A stretch of 64,000 nucleotides of DNA. Origin: Aphanothece sp. CMT-3BRIN-NPC111 (lineage in GTDB: Bacteria; Cyanobacteriota; Cyanobacteriia; Cyanobacteriales; JAHHGU01). Position 1 is the stretch's first letter. Each line of letters starts with the position of its first letter. Shown here in pieces: positions 39,465 through 48,731 of the stretch. The notes below the pieces were generated by a model. The model had not been told where the DNA came from. It did no database searches and worked only from the letters and a program-made list of their open reading frames with translations. The stretch is taken from positions 62,001 to 126,000 of the forward strand of contig JAHHGU010000010.1 of the NCBI GenBank assembly GCA_019359765.1, written 5' to 3'. Made by a program: the position numbers and the translations under genes.

Positions 39465-40751
39465 TCAACGTCTGTTTTTAAGGCGAAACAAAAGAAACTG
39501 AGTTTTCTGGGCATCTTTGAAATTGTTGTCACTAACTAAGACTAAACTCTGGCTACCATCAGGCAAACGGGGACCAAGAGTCATTCCTTCTAGATTTTCT
39601 AGGGAAATCCCCAGTTCATCCAAATCCAACAGCAACTTTTTCTTAACTGGCTCAATGCTTCTCAGCTCGCCTTTAAGGGTGGCAATGCCAGAGGTATCAG
39701 TTGCCCCGCCTGTTGCAGCTTGATAAATCCGCGCCTTGAAACCTAACAGCCCCAAAGAGCGCTCTAAACTGAGAAAGTGACCTCCCGTATCCAAAGCTAA
39801 TAACTCTGCCAATCCATGCCTGATTGCCCCACGGGGAGAGGGGTCTAGCTGGTATAAATGTTCTGAAATCAGAATTGCTGGTCCATCAGTGAGCAAATAG
39901 TGTAGCAGACGGCATTTAATTCCCTGCTTTTTACTGGCCTCCTGTAGAGGTGACTCTCCAGGCTCTTTGTCTTGCACAAGAGCAGACTCCGTTGCCGTAA
40001 AGAGGCGAAAAGGTTCCCCCTTAGCTGGAATAGTGCCGGTGGGATTGAGGGTTAGCGATTCAAACCCTAAGTTATCCTGGATGCCACGGGGGACCGTCTC
40101 TACCTTCCCGCCTGTACCATCTGGAATATAGCGCTCTGGAATCGGTAAGCTCTGCCGTTGGCGTCCGGAATTGATGTCAAACTCATTCACAAAGGGAGGA
40201 ATGCCTTTAGGAAGAAAGCCTTCGCTGGAGATAAACACCGATTTTTGGGGAGTCAGGGCGATACCTTCAGTGTCAGCTGTATCTTTAGGAAAGGTGTTAC
40301 CGTCCTTGTCCCTTAGAAAAGTAACGTTTTCTATTTCTACTTTCTGGACGCTTATTTTGCTAGTGCTAGCGTCGTGCGATTTGGGATTGTCTAAATGCCC
40401 GCTGGCGTACGCTTGCTGATTTTCTATTTGGTCATTGAGGACTAGCTTGAGAGTGTAAAACCGAGCTGGGGCCAAGTGGCTGCGGTCGTCTGAGATAGCG
40501 TAGAAACGGTTCTGCTGGCGGTCGTATGTCAGACCTGATAACCCCCCGACTGGAGTATCGTTAAAGTTCATTTTAGGAAGTTGGTACTCTCCTAAAAAGT
40601 CTAGGGATAGATCGAGAAAAACCCGATCTTGTGCTTTAAGCTGAGGTAACCCACAGGATGTCAGTAAAGTCAATAGTGCGAGCGTCAAAATGACGCGCTT
40701 CGCTAAACTCCCTAATAGCCAAGAACCCAGCCTGAATTTGCTCCGGTTCAC
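39465..40751 (-). CDS. Lipoprotein with esterase-like/phytase-like beta-propeller domain
   Basis: A 428-residue exported protein: basic N-terminus, hydrophobic helix and lipobox LLTSC near residue 33. The mature part contains VGGLSGLTYDRQQNRFYAIS, DTEGIALTPQKSVFISSEGF and LGFESLTLNPTG, and LEGMTLGPRLPDGSQSLVLV near the end. This is the pattern of the esterase-like-activity-of-phytase family, predicted beta propellers. Acidic residues in GLSGL and DTEGI-type repeats may bind metal. Substrate unknown. It should be anchored to a membrane facing the periplasm. Divergent from the TPR gene. Confidence 0.8.
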   Translation of the reverse strand: MNRSKFRLGSWLLGSLAKRVILTLALLTLLTSCGLPQLKAQDRVFLDLSLDFLGEYQLPKMNFNDTPVGGLSGLTYDRQQNRFYAISDDRSHLAPARFYTLKLVLNDQIENQQAYASGHLDNPKSHDASTSKISVQKVEIENVTFLRDKDGNTFPKDTADTEGIALTPQKSVFISSEGFLPKGIPPFVNEFDINSGRQRQSLPIPERYIPDGTGGKVETVPRGIQDNLGFESLTLNPTGTIPAKGEPFRLFTATESALVQDKEPGESPLQEASKKQGIKCRLLHYLLTDGPAILISEHLYQLDPSPRGAIRHGLAELLALDTGGHFLSLERSLGLLGFKARIYQAATGGATDTSGIATLKGELRSIEPVKKKLLLDLDELGISLENLEGMTLGPRLPDGSQSLVLVSDNNFKDAQKTQFLLFRLKNRR

Positions 40752-40903
40752 CGGCTTCCTCCTTCAAGAAATAGCGGAAACTCTCGCTTTACTGTAGCAG
40801 TCAGCTGGGTTAGAGATGTTACAACGGCTGATACTTAATAGGATTGTATATTTTGTTATTAAAAATAATTGAATCGCTCTACGCTGAGGACGCTAAGAAG
40901 AAT

Positions 40904-42145
40904 ATGCAGGATTTGCTGGCTCAGATGTGGTTTTGGCAACGTCGCTCTAGAGCGCTGAGTTGGGGAAAAGTCGCGATCGCTGCCATGATGTTTCTCATGT
41001 GTTCCAGTTCGGTAGTATTGGCAGCCGATGAGCAGCCGAAGCCTAACCCACTGGAGATGACAACCCCAGATCCACTACTGCCGCAATCGCCGCTTAAACA
41101 ACCCCTAAGTCCCCAGGAACGCTTACAACTAAAAGCAGATCTAGATGAATTAAACGCTCAAGCAGGCGCTCAGTTCAAAGCCGGTAATGCCTTGGCAGCT
41201 TATGAAATCTGGCACCGGGAGTTGCGATTGCGGCGCGTGCTGGGACCATTAGAAGAGATAGAAGCGCTGGGCAGGGTTGGGGGAATTGCTTGGCAGGACA
41301 ATCAAAAGGCTGAGGTGCAATTGATTACTAAACGCTTGCAAGCGATTCAGCAAGAGGTTCAGGCAAAGCCGCCGATTGACTTAGAACTTTTGCGAGCCTT
41401 AGGGCAGGCTTACCTACAGGTGCGATTTCCAGGGCCAGCGCTATCTGCCTTTCAAGAGATTCTAGCTGACGCTCGCCAGCGGCAGGATACAGCGGCACAA
41501 GAGACAACCCTCAAGACGATTGCTGAGTTGCAGATGGCCTGGTTCGATTACCCCAAGGCTGCGGCAGCCTATGAGGAGTTGCTGACTATGGCTCAAGCGC
41601 AGGGTGATTCCGTTAATCAAGTCTTCTATATGCAACAGCTGGCTTACATTTACGATCACGCGGCGCAACCCGAAAATTCTCTGAAGGCAAAGCAACAGTT
41701 GGCTGAGAGTTATCTCAATCAAAAAGCCCTGGATAAATTACCCGCGCTCAAGATAGCGATCGCATCTGACTACGAAGCCCTTAATCAACCGAATGAAGCC
41801 AAGGAAAACTACCAGCAAGCCTATGACCAGGCGATGTCGCTACAGCAGTTTGCCTATGCCAGCGAAGCGCTGGAGAAACTGGGTGACCTCTACCGCTCTT
41901 ATGGACAGCCTGACACGGCTTTGCAGGTCTACCAAGCTCTGATAGAGGTGGATCGGCAGTCCTACAACTTATATGGGCTGATGAACGCCTACGATCGAGT
42001 TGCTCAGATTTATCTGGAGCAGAAAAACTATCCTCAAGCTTTGGCAGCCTTTCAACAAGGGTTGGAGGTAGCAAAGTCGTTACAGTATCAAGAAACTTAC
42101 TTTGCTACCCAGATAGAGCAAGTGACTCAGCAGAAATCCCCGTAG
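40904..42145 (+). CDS. Exported TPR-repeat protein
   Basis: The start at ATG 40904 (MQDLLAQMWFW) is chosen because a signal peptide follows (hydrophobic AAMMFLMCSSSVVLA, then ADEQP), with likely cleavage after VLA. TTG 40844 upstream would only add 20 residues. The rest is helical repeats of TPR type, for example AYEIWHRELRLRRVLG, YPKAAAAYEELLTMAQAQGD, YASEALEKLGDLYRSYGQPD and YPQALAAFQQGLEVAKSL. It is probably a periplasmic protein-interaction scaffold. No enzyme domain. It is followed by an exported WGxxGxxG protein. Confidence 0.8.
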   Translation: MQDLLAQMWFWQRRSRALSWGKVAIAAMMFLMCSSSVVLAADEQPKPNPLEMTTPDPLLPQSPLKQPLSPQERLQLKADLDELNAQAGAQFKAGNALAAYEIWHRELRLRRVLGPLEEIEALGRVGGIAWQDNQKAEVQLITKRLQAIQQEVQAKPPIDLELLRALGQAYLQVRFPGPALSAFQEILADARQRQDTAAQETTLKTIAELQMAWFDYPKAAAAYEELLTMAQAQGDSVNQVFYMQQLAYIYDHAAQPENSLKAKQQLAESYLNQKALDKLPALKIAIASDYEALNQPNEAKENYQQAYDQAMSLQQFAYASEALEKLGDLYRSYGQPDTALQVYQALIEVDRQSYNLYGLMNAYDRVAQIYLEQKNYPQALAAFQQGLEVAKSLQYQETYFATQIEQVTQQKSP

Positions 42146-42297
42146 GAGGTCATTTTGCTTCAGCGTTTTTCTTTATATCTCTAGAAATAGTTTAGATGAC
42201 GGTAAGTTTCCAACTGGAGATTGATGCGGGTTCTTTGGGAGAAGGATACATTAATGAATGTTAAGAATCTGCCGGGACTTAGAAAAAGAGGATCAAT

Positions 42298-42594
42298 ATG
42301 AAGCCTTCCCATCTGTCAAAATTTGCCGGAGCTAGCCTTCTCGCCTTGAGTTTAACAATTCTTCCCTTAGCTGTACCCGCCTCAGCACAAGACAACAGTG
42401 GAGCCAATAAAACTACTCTAGATACCACCCCTCTTCAAGAAACTAAAAACGATGGCGATCAGAATTATGGGTGGTTAGGTTTGCTGGGTCTGATTGGTTT
42501 AGCAAATCTCTTCCGCAAGGAAAAAGCCCACGTACATCTCACTGACCCTGATGTGGCAAGTGGTACTGGCACTGGTACGGGCACAAGACTTTAA
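42298..42594 (+). CDS. Small exported WGxxGxxG-type protein
   Basis: 98 residues. The signal peptide (KFAGASLLALSLTILPLAVP) ends at ASA before QDNSG. The C-terminal part has a short hydrophobic anchor NYGWLGLLGLIGLANLF followed by RKEK, the WGxxGxxG sorting-like motif seen in cyanobacterial small exported proteins. A Gly-Thr repeat ends the protein. AGAGGATCA precedes the ATG. Function unknown; the motif resembles protein-sorting tails. Confidence 0.8.
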   Translation: MKPSHLSKFAGASLLALSLTILPLAVPASAQDNSGANKTTLDTTPLQETKNDGDQNYGWLGLLGLIGLANLFRKEKAHVHLTDPDVASGTGTGTGTRL

Positions 42595-42933
42595 CTCGCG
42601 GAGACTTTGGGGAGGTATAATTCCCGCGCCCTAACACTAGCGCAGCAATGTGTTTAGCGTTGGGATACATTTAGAGAGTATTCTGAGATTCCCCTATGCG
42701 ATAACCAATCTCATTGAGAGAGTTTTGCCTCTGGCGAGCTGGGTAGAAATGCCTTAGCTCTTTTTTTTGGGAAATAATATCAAGGATGCGCTTGGCGTTA
42801 TAGGCAGGGCATGACAACGGGGGTGGGCTATACTAGGCTCTACTCGAAGTCTTACGGGGTAAGGGAAGAGGTGCCGCGCCGAGAATCAGTAGGCGATCGC
42901 ATCTCAATTACTTTAGCTATGGGTTAAATAGTT
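42595..42933. other. 339-bp intergenic region, no gene seen
   Basis: No frame of note. It should contain the promoter of the response-regulator gene; a HIP1 site lies at about 42893-42900, just before the start. Confidence 0.6.
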
Positions 42934-43299
42934 ATGACTACAGTTCTGATTGTGGACGACAGTGGTATGCTACGGGAAATGATTTCAGAACTCCTGAAAA
43001 AACAGGGGCTGGATGTTGTCCTTGCCTGTGATGGTTTGGAAGGGAAGGAGCAAATTGAGGCTAAGATTCCAGATTTAGTGATCACAGATCTGATCATGCC
43101 CCGGATGAACGGCTACGAACTGTGTCGTTGGATCAAAGGTAACCCAAAATCCCAAAATTTACCTGTGATAGTTTGCTCCACCAAAAATGAAGAGTTTGAT
43201 CGTTACTGGGGTATGAAGCAAGGTGCAGATGCATACATAACCAAACCTTTCCGACCAGCAGAAATGCTGGAAACTGTCAAGCAATTGCTACGGAAGTAA
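42934..43299 (+). CDS. Single-domain response regulator (CheY/PilH-like)
   Basis: 121 residues forming one receiver: VLIVDDSGMLREM with D8/D9, phospho-acceptor D53 in LVITDLIMPRMNGYELC, VIVCSTKN for the Thr/Ser switch position, and ADAYITKPFRPAEML with the conserved Lys. No output domain, so it acts by binding a partner, as CheY or PilG/PilH do in cyanobacterial motility systems. No kinase is adjacent. The dispersed hairpin repeat starts at the first base after its stop. Confidence 0.9.
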   Translation: MTTVLIVDDSGMLREMISELLKKQGLDVVLACDGLEGKEQIEAKIPDLVITDLIMPRMNGYELCRWIKGNPKSQNLPVIVCSTKNEEFDRYWGMKQGADAYITKPFRPAEMLETVKQLLRK

Positions 43300-43455
43300 G
43301 GTCATGTCGCTGCGCTCCAATTCGTAATTCGTAATTCGTAATTAATACCCCATAAATAAATTTAGGGGCTTGGACATTGAAGCGGGAGCATTTCTTTGTT
43401 TTCCATAAATAAATTTAGGGGCTTGAAACCGGGGATTACGAATTATTTTGGTCAT
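43300..43455. repeat. Dispersed hairpin repeat, two-hairpin copy with altered stems
   Basis: Same order as 2678-2840: GGTCATGTCGCTGCGCTCC, ATTCGTA heptamers, hairpin (43348-43368), spacer with GGACATTGAAGCGGGAGCAT, hairpin (43403-43421), TTACGAA, TTTTGGTCAT. In both hairpins the inner stem is TAAA/TTTA instead of TAAC/GTTA, a matched change of both partners. It begins directly after the response-regulator stop. Confidence 0.85.
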
Positions 43456-43791
43456 TTGATGCCAGGATGCTTTTGATACAGAAATTGTTGATTACCCCAA
43501 TACTGCGGAGGATGGGGTAATACTAGGCAAGTTCAGTCAAACGATTTTAGATTGACATAGCCCCCTTTTGGGACGAGGGTTGAACCAAATTTGACGAACT
43601 TAAACATCCTATACGGGGAGAGTACTCAGAATAATATTGCTATTTTACAATTTTATAACTTAAACGCTATGACTGGGGACTTCAGTCCCCACTTGTTTTC
43701 ATCTCAGGTCTGAAGATACTGAATTTTCAACTTCTATCCCTGTCAATAAAAGCATATTTAAAAAGTTGTTTTCTGCTTCATATCAGTTTAA
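43456..43791. other. 336-bp intergenic region with two hairpins
   Basis: No gene seen. ATTACCCC (43491-43498) pairs with GGGGTAAT (43514-43521). A second hairpin, annotated at 43675-43690, is followed by T-rich sequence. The region lies between the convergent regulator and lipoprotein genes. Confidence 0.6.
43675..43690 (+). terminator. Hairpin with following T-rich stretch
   Basis: GGGGACT-TC-AGTCCCC, then ACTTGTTTTC. It could terminate plus-strand transcription from the response regulator. The two-base loop means the inner pair probably opens. Confidence 0.5.
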
Positions 43792-44247
43792 TTAAGGAGA
43801 CTTTTTTGTTGTTGGAGCGGATGCGGGTGATGGGGCTTTCTTTCGACTAGCTTCTGCCTTCTGCTTCGCCGAGGCGAGGCTACGCTGATACTCTGCCAAC
43901 TTTTTTTGAGCAGCTGCATAATTTTTGCTCGACTTCGGTACTGCTTTCATCAAATCAATCGCCTCTTGCCACCTACTAGCAGCCAAGTCCCAGTCATCAT
44001 TAGATTGAGCGGATTGGGCAATTGTTTCTGCACTCGTTGCTGCGTCAGTTGCATCCTCGAAGGTATCTTTCGGAGGCGATACTGATGGTGATGGAGTCTT
44101 AGAAGTAATAGGAGAAGGTGCTGATGAAGCAGGTGAGGAGGGCGTTGGTGATGGAGATGTCGCTTGTGGCGCAGTAATGGAACATCCGCCTATCAGTGGC
44201 AACAGGGTCACACATAGAGTGCTAGTTAAAGATAAAAATCTCAGCAT
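43792..44247 (-). CDS. Small Pro/Ser-rich lipoprotein
   Basis: 151 residues. The signal peptide ends in the lipobox LIGGC (Cys about 22). A Ser/Pro/Thr-rich linker (about 28-65) follows, then a helical stretch with AAASRWQEAIDLMKAVPK-like TPR character and a basic Ala/Lys tail. The low-complexity linker suggests a surface or periplasmic anchor. No recognised domain beyond the possible TPR-like pair. It lies 130 bp beyond the permease gene on the same strand. Confidence 0.75.
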   Translation of the reverse strand: MLRFLSLTSTLCVTLLPLIGGCSITAPQATSPSPTPSSPASSAPSPITSKTPSPSVSPPKDTFEDATDAATSAETIAQSAQSNDDWDLAASRWQEAIDLMKAVPKSSKNYAAAQKKLAEYQRSLASAKQKAEASRKKAPSPASAPTTKKSP

Positions 44248-44380
44248 GGCCTTGTCCTAATTTCTAAGTGTGAACTACCCCGCCCACAAAGAGACTTAAG
44301 CAGAGGATATCCAGGAGTAGAGGAAAACAAATTTGCGCTTCTGAATACAACTTGGTATGAGTAGATATCTTGCTTTTATA

Positions 44381-45406
44381 TTAGTAGCGGATGCGGGGGT
44401 CAATATAGGCATTGATGATGTCGATCCCAATGCTGGCAATAACCACAATCCCAGCAAAAAAGACCATAATTCCCTGTACTGTGGGATAATCCCGCAAGGA
44501 AATTGCATCATACAGTCGATTACCTAACCCAGGCCAAGAGAATGTCACCTCTGTCAAAACTGCGCCGCCCAGCAATGAGGCAAGGGTTAGCCCCAGCACC
44601 GTAATCACTGGGATCATGGCATTTTTCAGGGCATGGGCAAGGACAATCCGCAATTCGGGAATACCCCTGGCTCTGGCTGCCTCTACATAATCTGCTTTGA
44701 GTGTTTGTTTGAGATTTACCCGCACAATCCGCTCGAAAATGCCGCTGAGGAGGATACCCAGGGTCAAGCTGGGGAGGGCGACATGGTGTAAAGCGATGAA
44801 AAATTGGCTCAGGTTGCCACTCAGGAGACTATCTAGCGTGTAAAGACCAGTTAGCCCCTGTGGTGCGGGTAAAGTCAGGGGAAACCGCGTTCCTAATGGA
44901 AACCAGCCCAACTGTACGGCGAAAATTAGTTGTAGAAGCATCCCTACCCAGAACAGAGGTAGGGAGTAGGTGATGATGCCAAACAGTCGTCCTCCGGCAT
45001 CTAGAACGCTGCCTGGTCGCGAGGCGGAAATAGTACCGACTGTGACACCGACAATAAATGCGATCGCCAAACCGTACACAGATAATTCCACTGTAGCTGG
45101 GAAATATTGCTGAATAATCTCCCACACCGATTGTCCGCGACTGGTCAGGGATGTGCCTAAGTCAAGGCGCAGCAAGTCTCCCAAGTAATTTAGATACTGC
45201 TGCCATAGAGGAAGGGACAAACCCAACTGCTCTCGCAATTGATTTTTTACATCTTCTGGTGCACGTCCGCCTAATATGACGTCAGCTGGGTCCCCTGGGG
45301 TGGCTCGGAGGAGCAAAAACACCAGCGTGGTGATTGTCCACAGCATCAACGGTGCCAGCATGAGACGAGCGAAAATGTAATATTGCAGCGCTTTTGAACG
45401 AGACAT
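44381..45406 (-). CDS. ABC transporter permease, DppB/OppB family
   Basis: This 341-residue inner-membrane permease has about six hydrophobic segments. The N-terminal membrane segment is followed by the typical LLRATPGDPADVIL and LREQLGLSLPLWQQYLNYLG, then the EAA loop near the C-terminus (VEAARARGIPELRIVLAHAL) for contact with the ATPase. It belongs to the peptide/nickel importer class. It lies 95 bp after the substrate-binding protein gene. A second permease (DppC-like) and Dpp-type ATPases are not in the window. Confidence 0.92.
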   Translation of the reverse strand: MSRSKALQYYIFARLMLAPLMLWTITTLVFLLLRATPGDPADVILGGRAPEDVKNQLREQLGLSLPLWQQYLNYLGDLLRLDLGTSLTSRGQSVWEIIQQYFPATVELSVYGLAIAFIVGVTVGTISASRPGSVLDAGGRLFGIITYSLPLFWVGMLLQLIFAVQLGWFPLGTRFPLTLPAPQGLTGLYTLDSLLSGNLSQFFIALHHVALPSLTLGILLSGIFERIVRVNLKQTLKADYVEAARARGIPELRIVLAHALKNAMIPVITVLGLTLASLLGGAVLTEVTFSWPGLGNRLYDAISLRDYPTVQGIMVFFAGIVVIASIGIDIINAYIDPRIRY

Positions 45407-45501
45407 AATCTTGACCGAGGCTGGGGCTTGTTGTGAAAAGTTTTGAGTTAAGACAACAGCCGCCTAACTCAAAACTCAGAACTGAAAACTCAAAACTCTG
45501 A

Positions 45502-47157
45502 CTAAGCCGCTTTTTTAATCCTCCAAAACGGTACAGTCTGCGTGGGGTCTATACCTGCGCCACTGATGCCTTTTTGAGCAAAAACGTAGTCCTTACTCTG
45601 CCACAGAGGGATGTAGGGAACATCTTTGGCGAGGATATCTTGAAGTTCAGCAAAAATGGCTTTACGGGCTTGAGGGTTTTGCTCTTTCCGCTCCTGAGAA
45701 ATTAGTTGGTTGACGCGATCGTTGTAATAAAAAGATCCTTGAGTCTGGCTTCCTCCATCGTCACAACCTTTTTCCGGCGATCCCTTAGGACATTCCATAA
45801 ACGGCTGAACGTAGTTGTCAGGATCTAAAAAGTCAGGATACCAGTCATGCAAAGTTGTGGGATAGATGCCCTGAGGGACATTTTTAAAGAAGCTGGCACC
45901 TTCAACACTATTGAGTTCAAATTGCAGGGTGCCACCTAGCTGTTGATCGGCAGCTGCCTTGAGGGTAGTAGCCGCTGAAGTTCGGGCTACGGAACTGGTT
46001 GGATACCAAATTTGTAGCTTCAGGGGATTTGTGGGAGAGAACCCAGCCTGCTGCAATAGCTGTTTTGCTTTCTCAATGTTGGCATCTCCGTACTGGTCTT
46101 TGAACACTGGCTTGGAGACGTCAAATGTTGTCGGCACCATACTATAAAGTGGTTGTGCCTGACCCAGAAGAACTCGCTCGTTGAGCTGTTGTCGGTTGAT
46201 CATTGCCGCGATCGCTTGCCTAACAACTGGGTTATCCAAAGGCTTTTGCCGCCGGTTCAGGCTCATATAAGTAACAGCACTGCCCTGAGCCTCGATTGCT
46301 TGCCAGCCACTGCTAGATGCCCCTTCTTTGAGGCTCCTGATCTGATCTGGGTCGAGGGCGAGGTGGGTGACATCTACAGCCCCGGTGCGAAACTGATTAA
46401 ACAGGTTAGCGGCGCTGGTAACCACCTGAATATTCACTCCCTTATTTAAGGGTTTCTCGCCCCAGTACTTGTCAAACACATCCAACTGTAGGGAGTCAGT
46501 GCTAAATTGAATCAACTTATAAGGCCCTGTACCCACAAACTGGTTCGGCTTGAATTTACCTGCCCCAATTTCATAAGCCTTGGGTGAAACTGCACAGGTA
46601 CCTGGAAATGCTAGCAGCGAAGGAAAGGCAGCAAACGGCTTTTTCAGCTTGATTGTTAACTCGCGATCGCCCTTTGCTTTTACTGATTCAACCGTATCAG
46701 CCAATAAAAATGACGGCTTACCTTTGTTTTCGATAAAGCGTCGTAGGGAAAAGGCCATTGCTTCGGCGTTAAAGGGTGTGCCGTCGTGGAAAACGACGCC
46801 AGTACGCACCGGGATGGTGTAAGTTAAACCGTCGGCACTGACTTTGGGCAATGCTGTCGCCAGTTGCGGCTTGAGCTGGGCAGTTCCCGGTTCATAAGTG
46901 TAGAGGCGATCGCTGATGTTGTAGATCGCGTTAATCGACGCTATTTCATAAGCATCAGCGGGGTCCATCGTCCGGGGTTTCAACGTCGTGCCAATGGTGA
47001 CCCTACCAGCACCGGCACTGCTACTGGAAGAACCCGCCGGTCCAGAGGAATTTTGCTGCCTACCGCAGCTGATTACCAAAAACAGACAAAGGCAAAACAG
47101 GCCGAGAAATTGTCCAATCAGCCGTCGCTGTCTGACCCGCAGGCGAAACCAGTCCAT
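45502..47157 (-). CDS. Substrate-binding lipoprotein, DppA/OppA (SBP family 5)
   Basis: The start at ATG 47157 gives a signal peptide with lipobox VISC, then a Ser/Gly linker. The mature protein has the family-5 signature region RTMDPADAYEIASINAIYN, TYTIPVRTGVVFHDGTPFNA, KPFAAFPSLLAFP, GTGPYKLIQF and YMSLNRRQKPLDNPVVRQAI. It would bind a peptide or similar ligand in the periplasm and deliver it to the permease that follows. The upstream frame to 47241 adds 28 residues and is unlikely. It begins about 100 bp after the cysA-type gene. Confidence 0.92.
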   Translation of the reverse strand: MDWFRLRVRQRRLIGQFLGLFCLCLFLVISCGRQQNSSGPAGSSSSSAGAGRVTIGTTLKPRTMDPADAYEIASINAIYNISDRLYTYEPGTAQLKPQLATALPKVSADGLTYTIPVRTGVVFHDGTPFNAEAMAFSLRRFIENKGKPSFLLADTVESVKAKGDRELTIKLKKPFAAFPSLLAFPGTCAVSPKAYEIGAGKFKPNQFVGTGPYKLIQFSTDSLQLDVFDKYWGEKPLNKGVNIQVVTSAANLFNQFRTGAVDVTHLALDPDQIRSLKEGASSSGWQAIEAQGSAVTYMSLNRRQKPLDNPVVRQAIAAMINRQQLNERVLLGQAQPLYSMVPTTFDVSKPVFKDQYGDANIEKAKQLLQQAGFSPTNPLKLQIWYPTSSVARTSAATTLKAAADQQLGGTLQFELNSVEGASFFKNVPQGIYPTTLHDWYPDFLDPDNYVQPFMECPKGSPEKGCDDGGSQTQGSFYYNDRVNQLISQERKEQNPQARKAIFAELQDILAKDVPYIPLWQSKDYVFAQKGISGAGIDPTQTVPFWRIKKAA

Positions 47158-47256
47158 AAAGTTTGGGTTCTTATAATAAAAGCTCTCAGCTATATTATTA
47201 AAGCTGAAAGCTGTTGCCGCGAGAAAAAATATAAAATCCACCCTAGGCTGCTATAG

Positions 47257-48273
47257 CTAAATTGAATAGTACAGCGGAAAAGATTTGGCATCCTTGGGTT
47301 TCACATAGACCCGCTGTTGCGGTTCCAGCTGCAACTGATCAAATCGTTCTCGCGTCAGGTGCGCTGTCACCACCTGACCATCGTCTAGGGTTAATTCTGC
47401 TTGAATTTCCCAGCCCAGGTGAATCAAGCGGCTGACCTTTGCAGGTACAGTGCTGCCATTTTGCTGCGTTTCCACCACGACATCTTGAGGGCGTAGGTAC
47501 GTCTGAGGGTGGGCAGACTCGAACCCGTTTCCCTGAAAAATATGGGAGGTGCTAGGCAGTACGTTCACCGGCCCAATGAAACTCATGACAAACGCTGTGG
47601 CTGGGTGGTCATAAATATCTGCGGGCGTGCCAACTTGTTCTACCATGCCTTTGTTCATCACCACCAGTTCATCTGATACTTCCATAGCCTCTTCCTGGTC
47701 GTGGGTGACAAAAACAGTTGTGACATGCACTTCATCGTGGAGGCGGCGTAACCATGCCCGCAGGTCTTTGCGTACTTTGGCATCCAGTGCCCCAAAAGGT
47801 TCATCCAGCAGCAACACTTTGGGTTGAACTGCTAGTGCCCGCGCCAAGGCTACTCGTTGTCGCTGACCACCGGACAGCTGAGATGGGTAGCGATTGCCCA
47901 ATCCACTTAGCTGCACTAACTCTAGCAGTTCTTCCACCCGCGCTTTCACCTTAGCTTTCGGTGTCTTGCGAATATCCAAGCCAAAGGCAATATTCTGGCG
48001 CACTGTTAGGTGCTTGAATAACGCATAGTGCTGGAAGACAAATCCAATATTCCGCTCTTGCACGCTCTGATAAGTTGCATCTGTGCCGGTGAGCCATATT
48101 TTCCCGGTATCCGGCGTTTCTAGACCGGCAATCAGCCGTAGCAGGGTGGACTTACCAGAACCCGAAGGTCCCAATAAAGCCACTAGAGAGCCGGTTTTAA
48201 TTTCTATGCTTACCTGGTCAACAGCTTTAAAGCTGCCGAACTGTTTGGATACGTTCTCAACGACAATGCCCAC
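47257..48273 (-). CDS. cysA: Sulfate/thiosulfate-type ABC transporter ATPase CysA
   Basis: 338 residues. Walker [11 protein letters not shown] loop FVFQHYALF, signature [15 protein letters not shown], Walker [14 protein letters not shown], and H loop [15 protein letters not shown]. The C-terminal part (about 240-338) has the regulatory TOBE-like domain with FIGPVNVLP and [10 protein letters not shown], matching CysA rather than Dpp ATPases. No cysT, cysW or sulfate-binding gene is near; instead a family-5 binding protein and a Dpp-type permease follow on the same strand. Either it serves a distant sulfate permease or it has been recruited here. Confidence 0.88.
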   Translation of the reverse strand: MGIVVENVSKQFGSFKAVDQVSIEIKTGSLVALLGPSGSGKSTLLRLIAGLETPDTGKIWLTGTDATYQSVQERNIGFVFQHYALFKHLTVRQNIAFGLDIRKTPKAKVKARVEELLELVQLSGLGNRYPSQLSGGQRQRVALARALAVQPKVLLLDEPFGALDAKVRKDLRAWLRRLHDEVHVTTVFVTHDQEEAMEVSDELVVMNKGMVEQVGTPADIYDHPATAFVMSFIGPVNVLPSTSHIFQGNGFESAHPQTYLRPQDVVVETQQNGSTVPAKVSRLIHLGWEIQAELTLDDGQVVTAHLTRERFDQLQLEPQQRVYVKPKDAKSFPLYYSI

Positions 48274-48731
48274 GACAAACGACCTCAGCGACGAGCGACT
48301 TTATAAAAATATCTCAGCCAGACAACCTGGAAAATTACCACTACTTTGAATTGACCGACGGTGCGCGATCGCACATCTTCTCTAGGGCTATTAACTCCAG
48401 TTACCCCATAGATAAACTGTAGTTTATACCACCGCTAACTAGATTTGTTACTTTTTTTATCATGGGAAAATTTTTATATTGCAATCCTCAGTCAAGAGTG
48501 AACAAGAGCCTTGACTCTGCCTTGTTCTCCTTGTGCTGTTGTCCCCTTGCCCAGCCAGCCAAATTTTTACAACAAAATCTGCTGGCTATATCATAGTCCA
48601 CCCCGCTAATTTCGTATCGATATGTTAAGGAGTGTTTCATTTATATCAAATTCATAAAACCTGGCATCAGGGAAAGCAAAAGTCCGTGCTAACATCACAC
48701 CTTGTAACCGTAAGTGATTGGGAGAAGACCT
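48274..48731. other. 458-bp divergent control region of cysA and chlP
   Basis: No gene seen. A perfect operator-like inverted repeat ATAAACT-GT-AGTTTAT lies at 48412-48427, about 140 bp upstream of cysA and 300 bp upstream of chlP. HIP1-like GCGATCGC lies near 48365. The promoters of both genes should be here. Confidence 0.5.
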
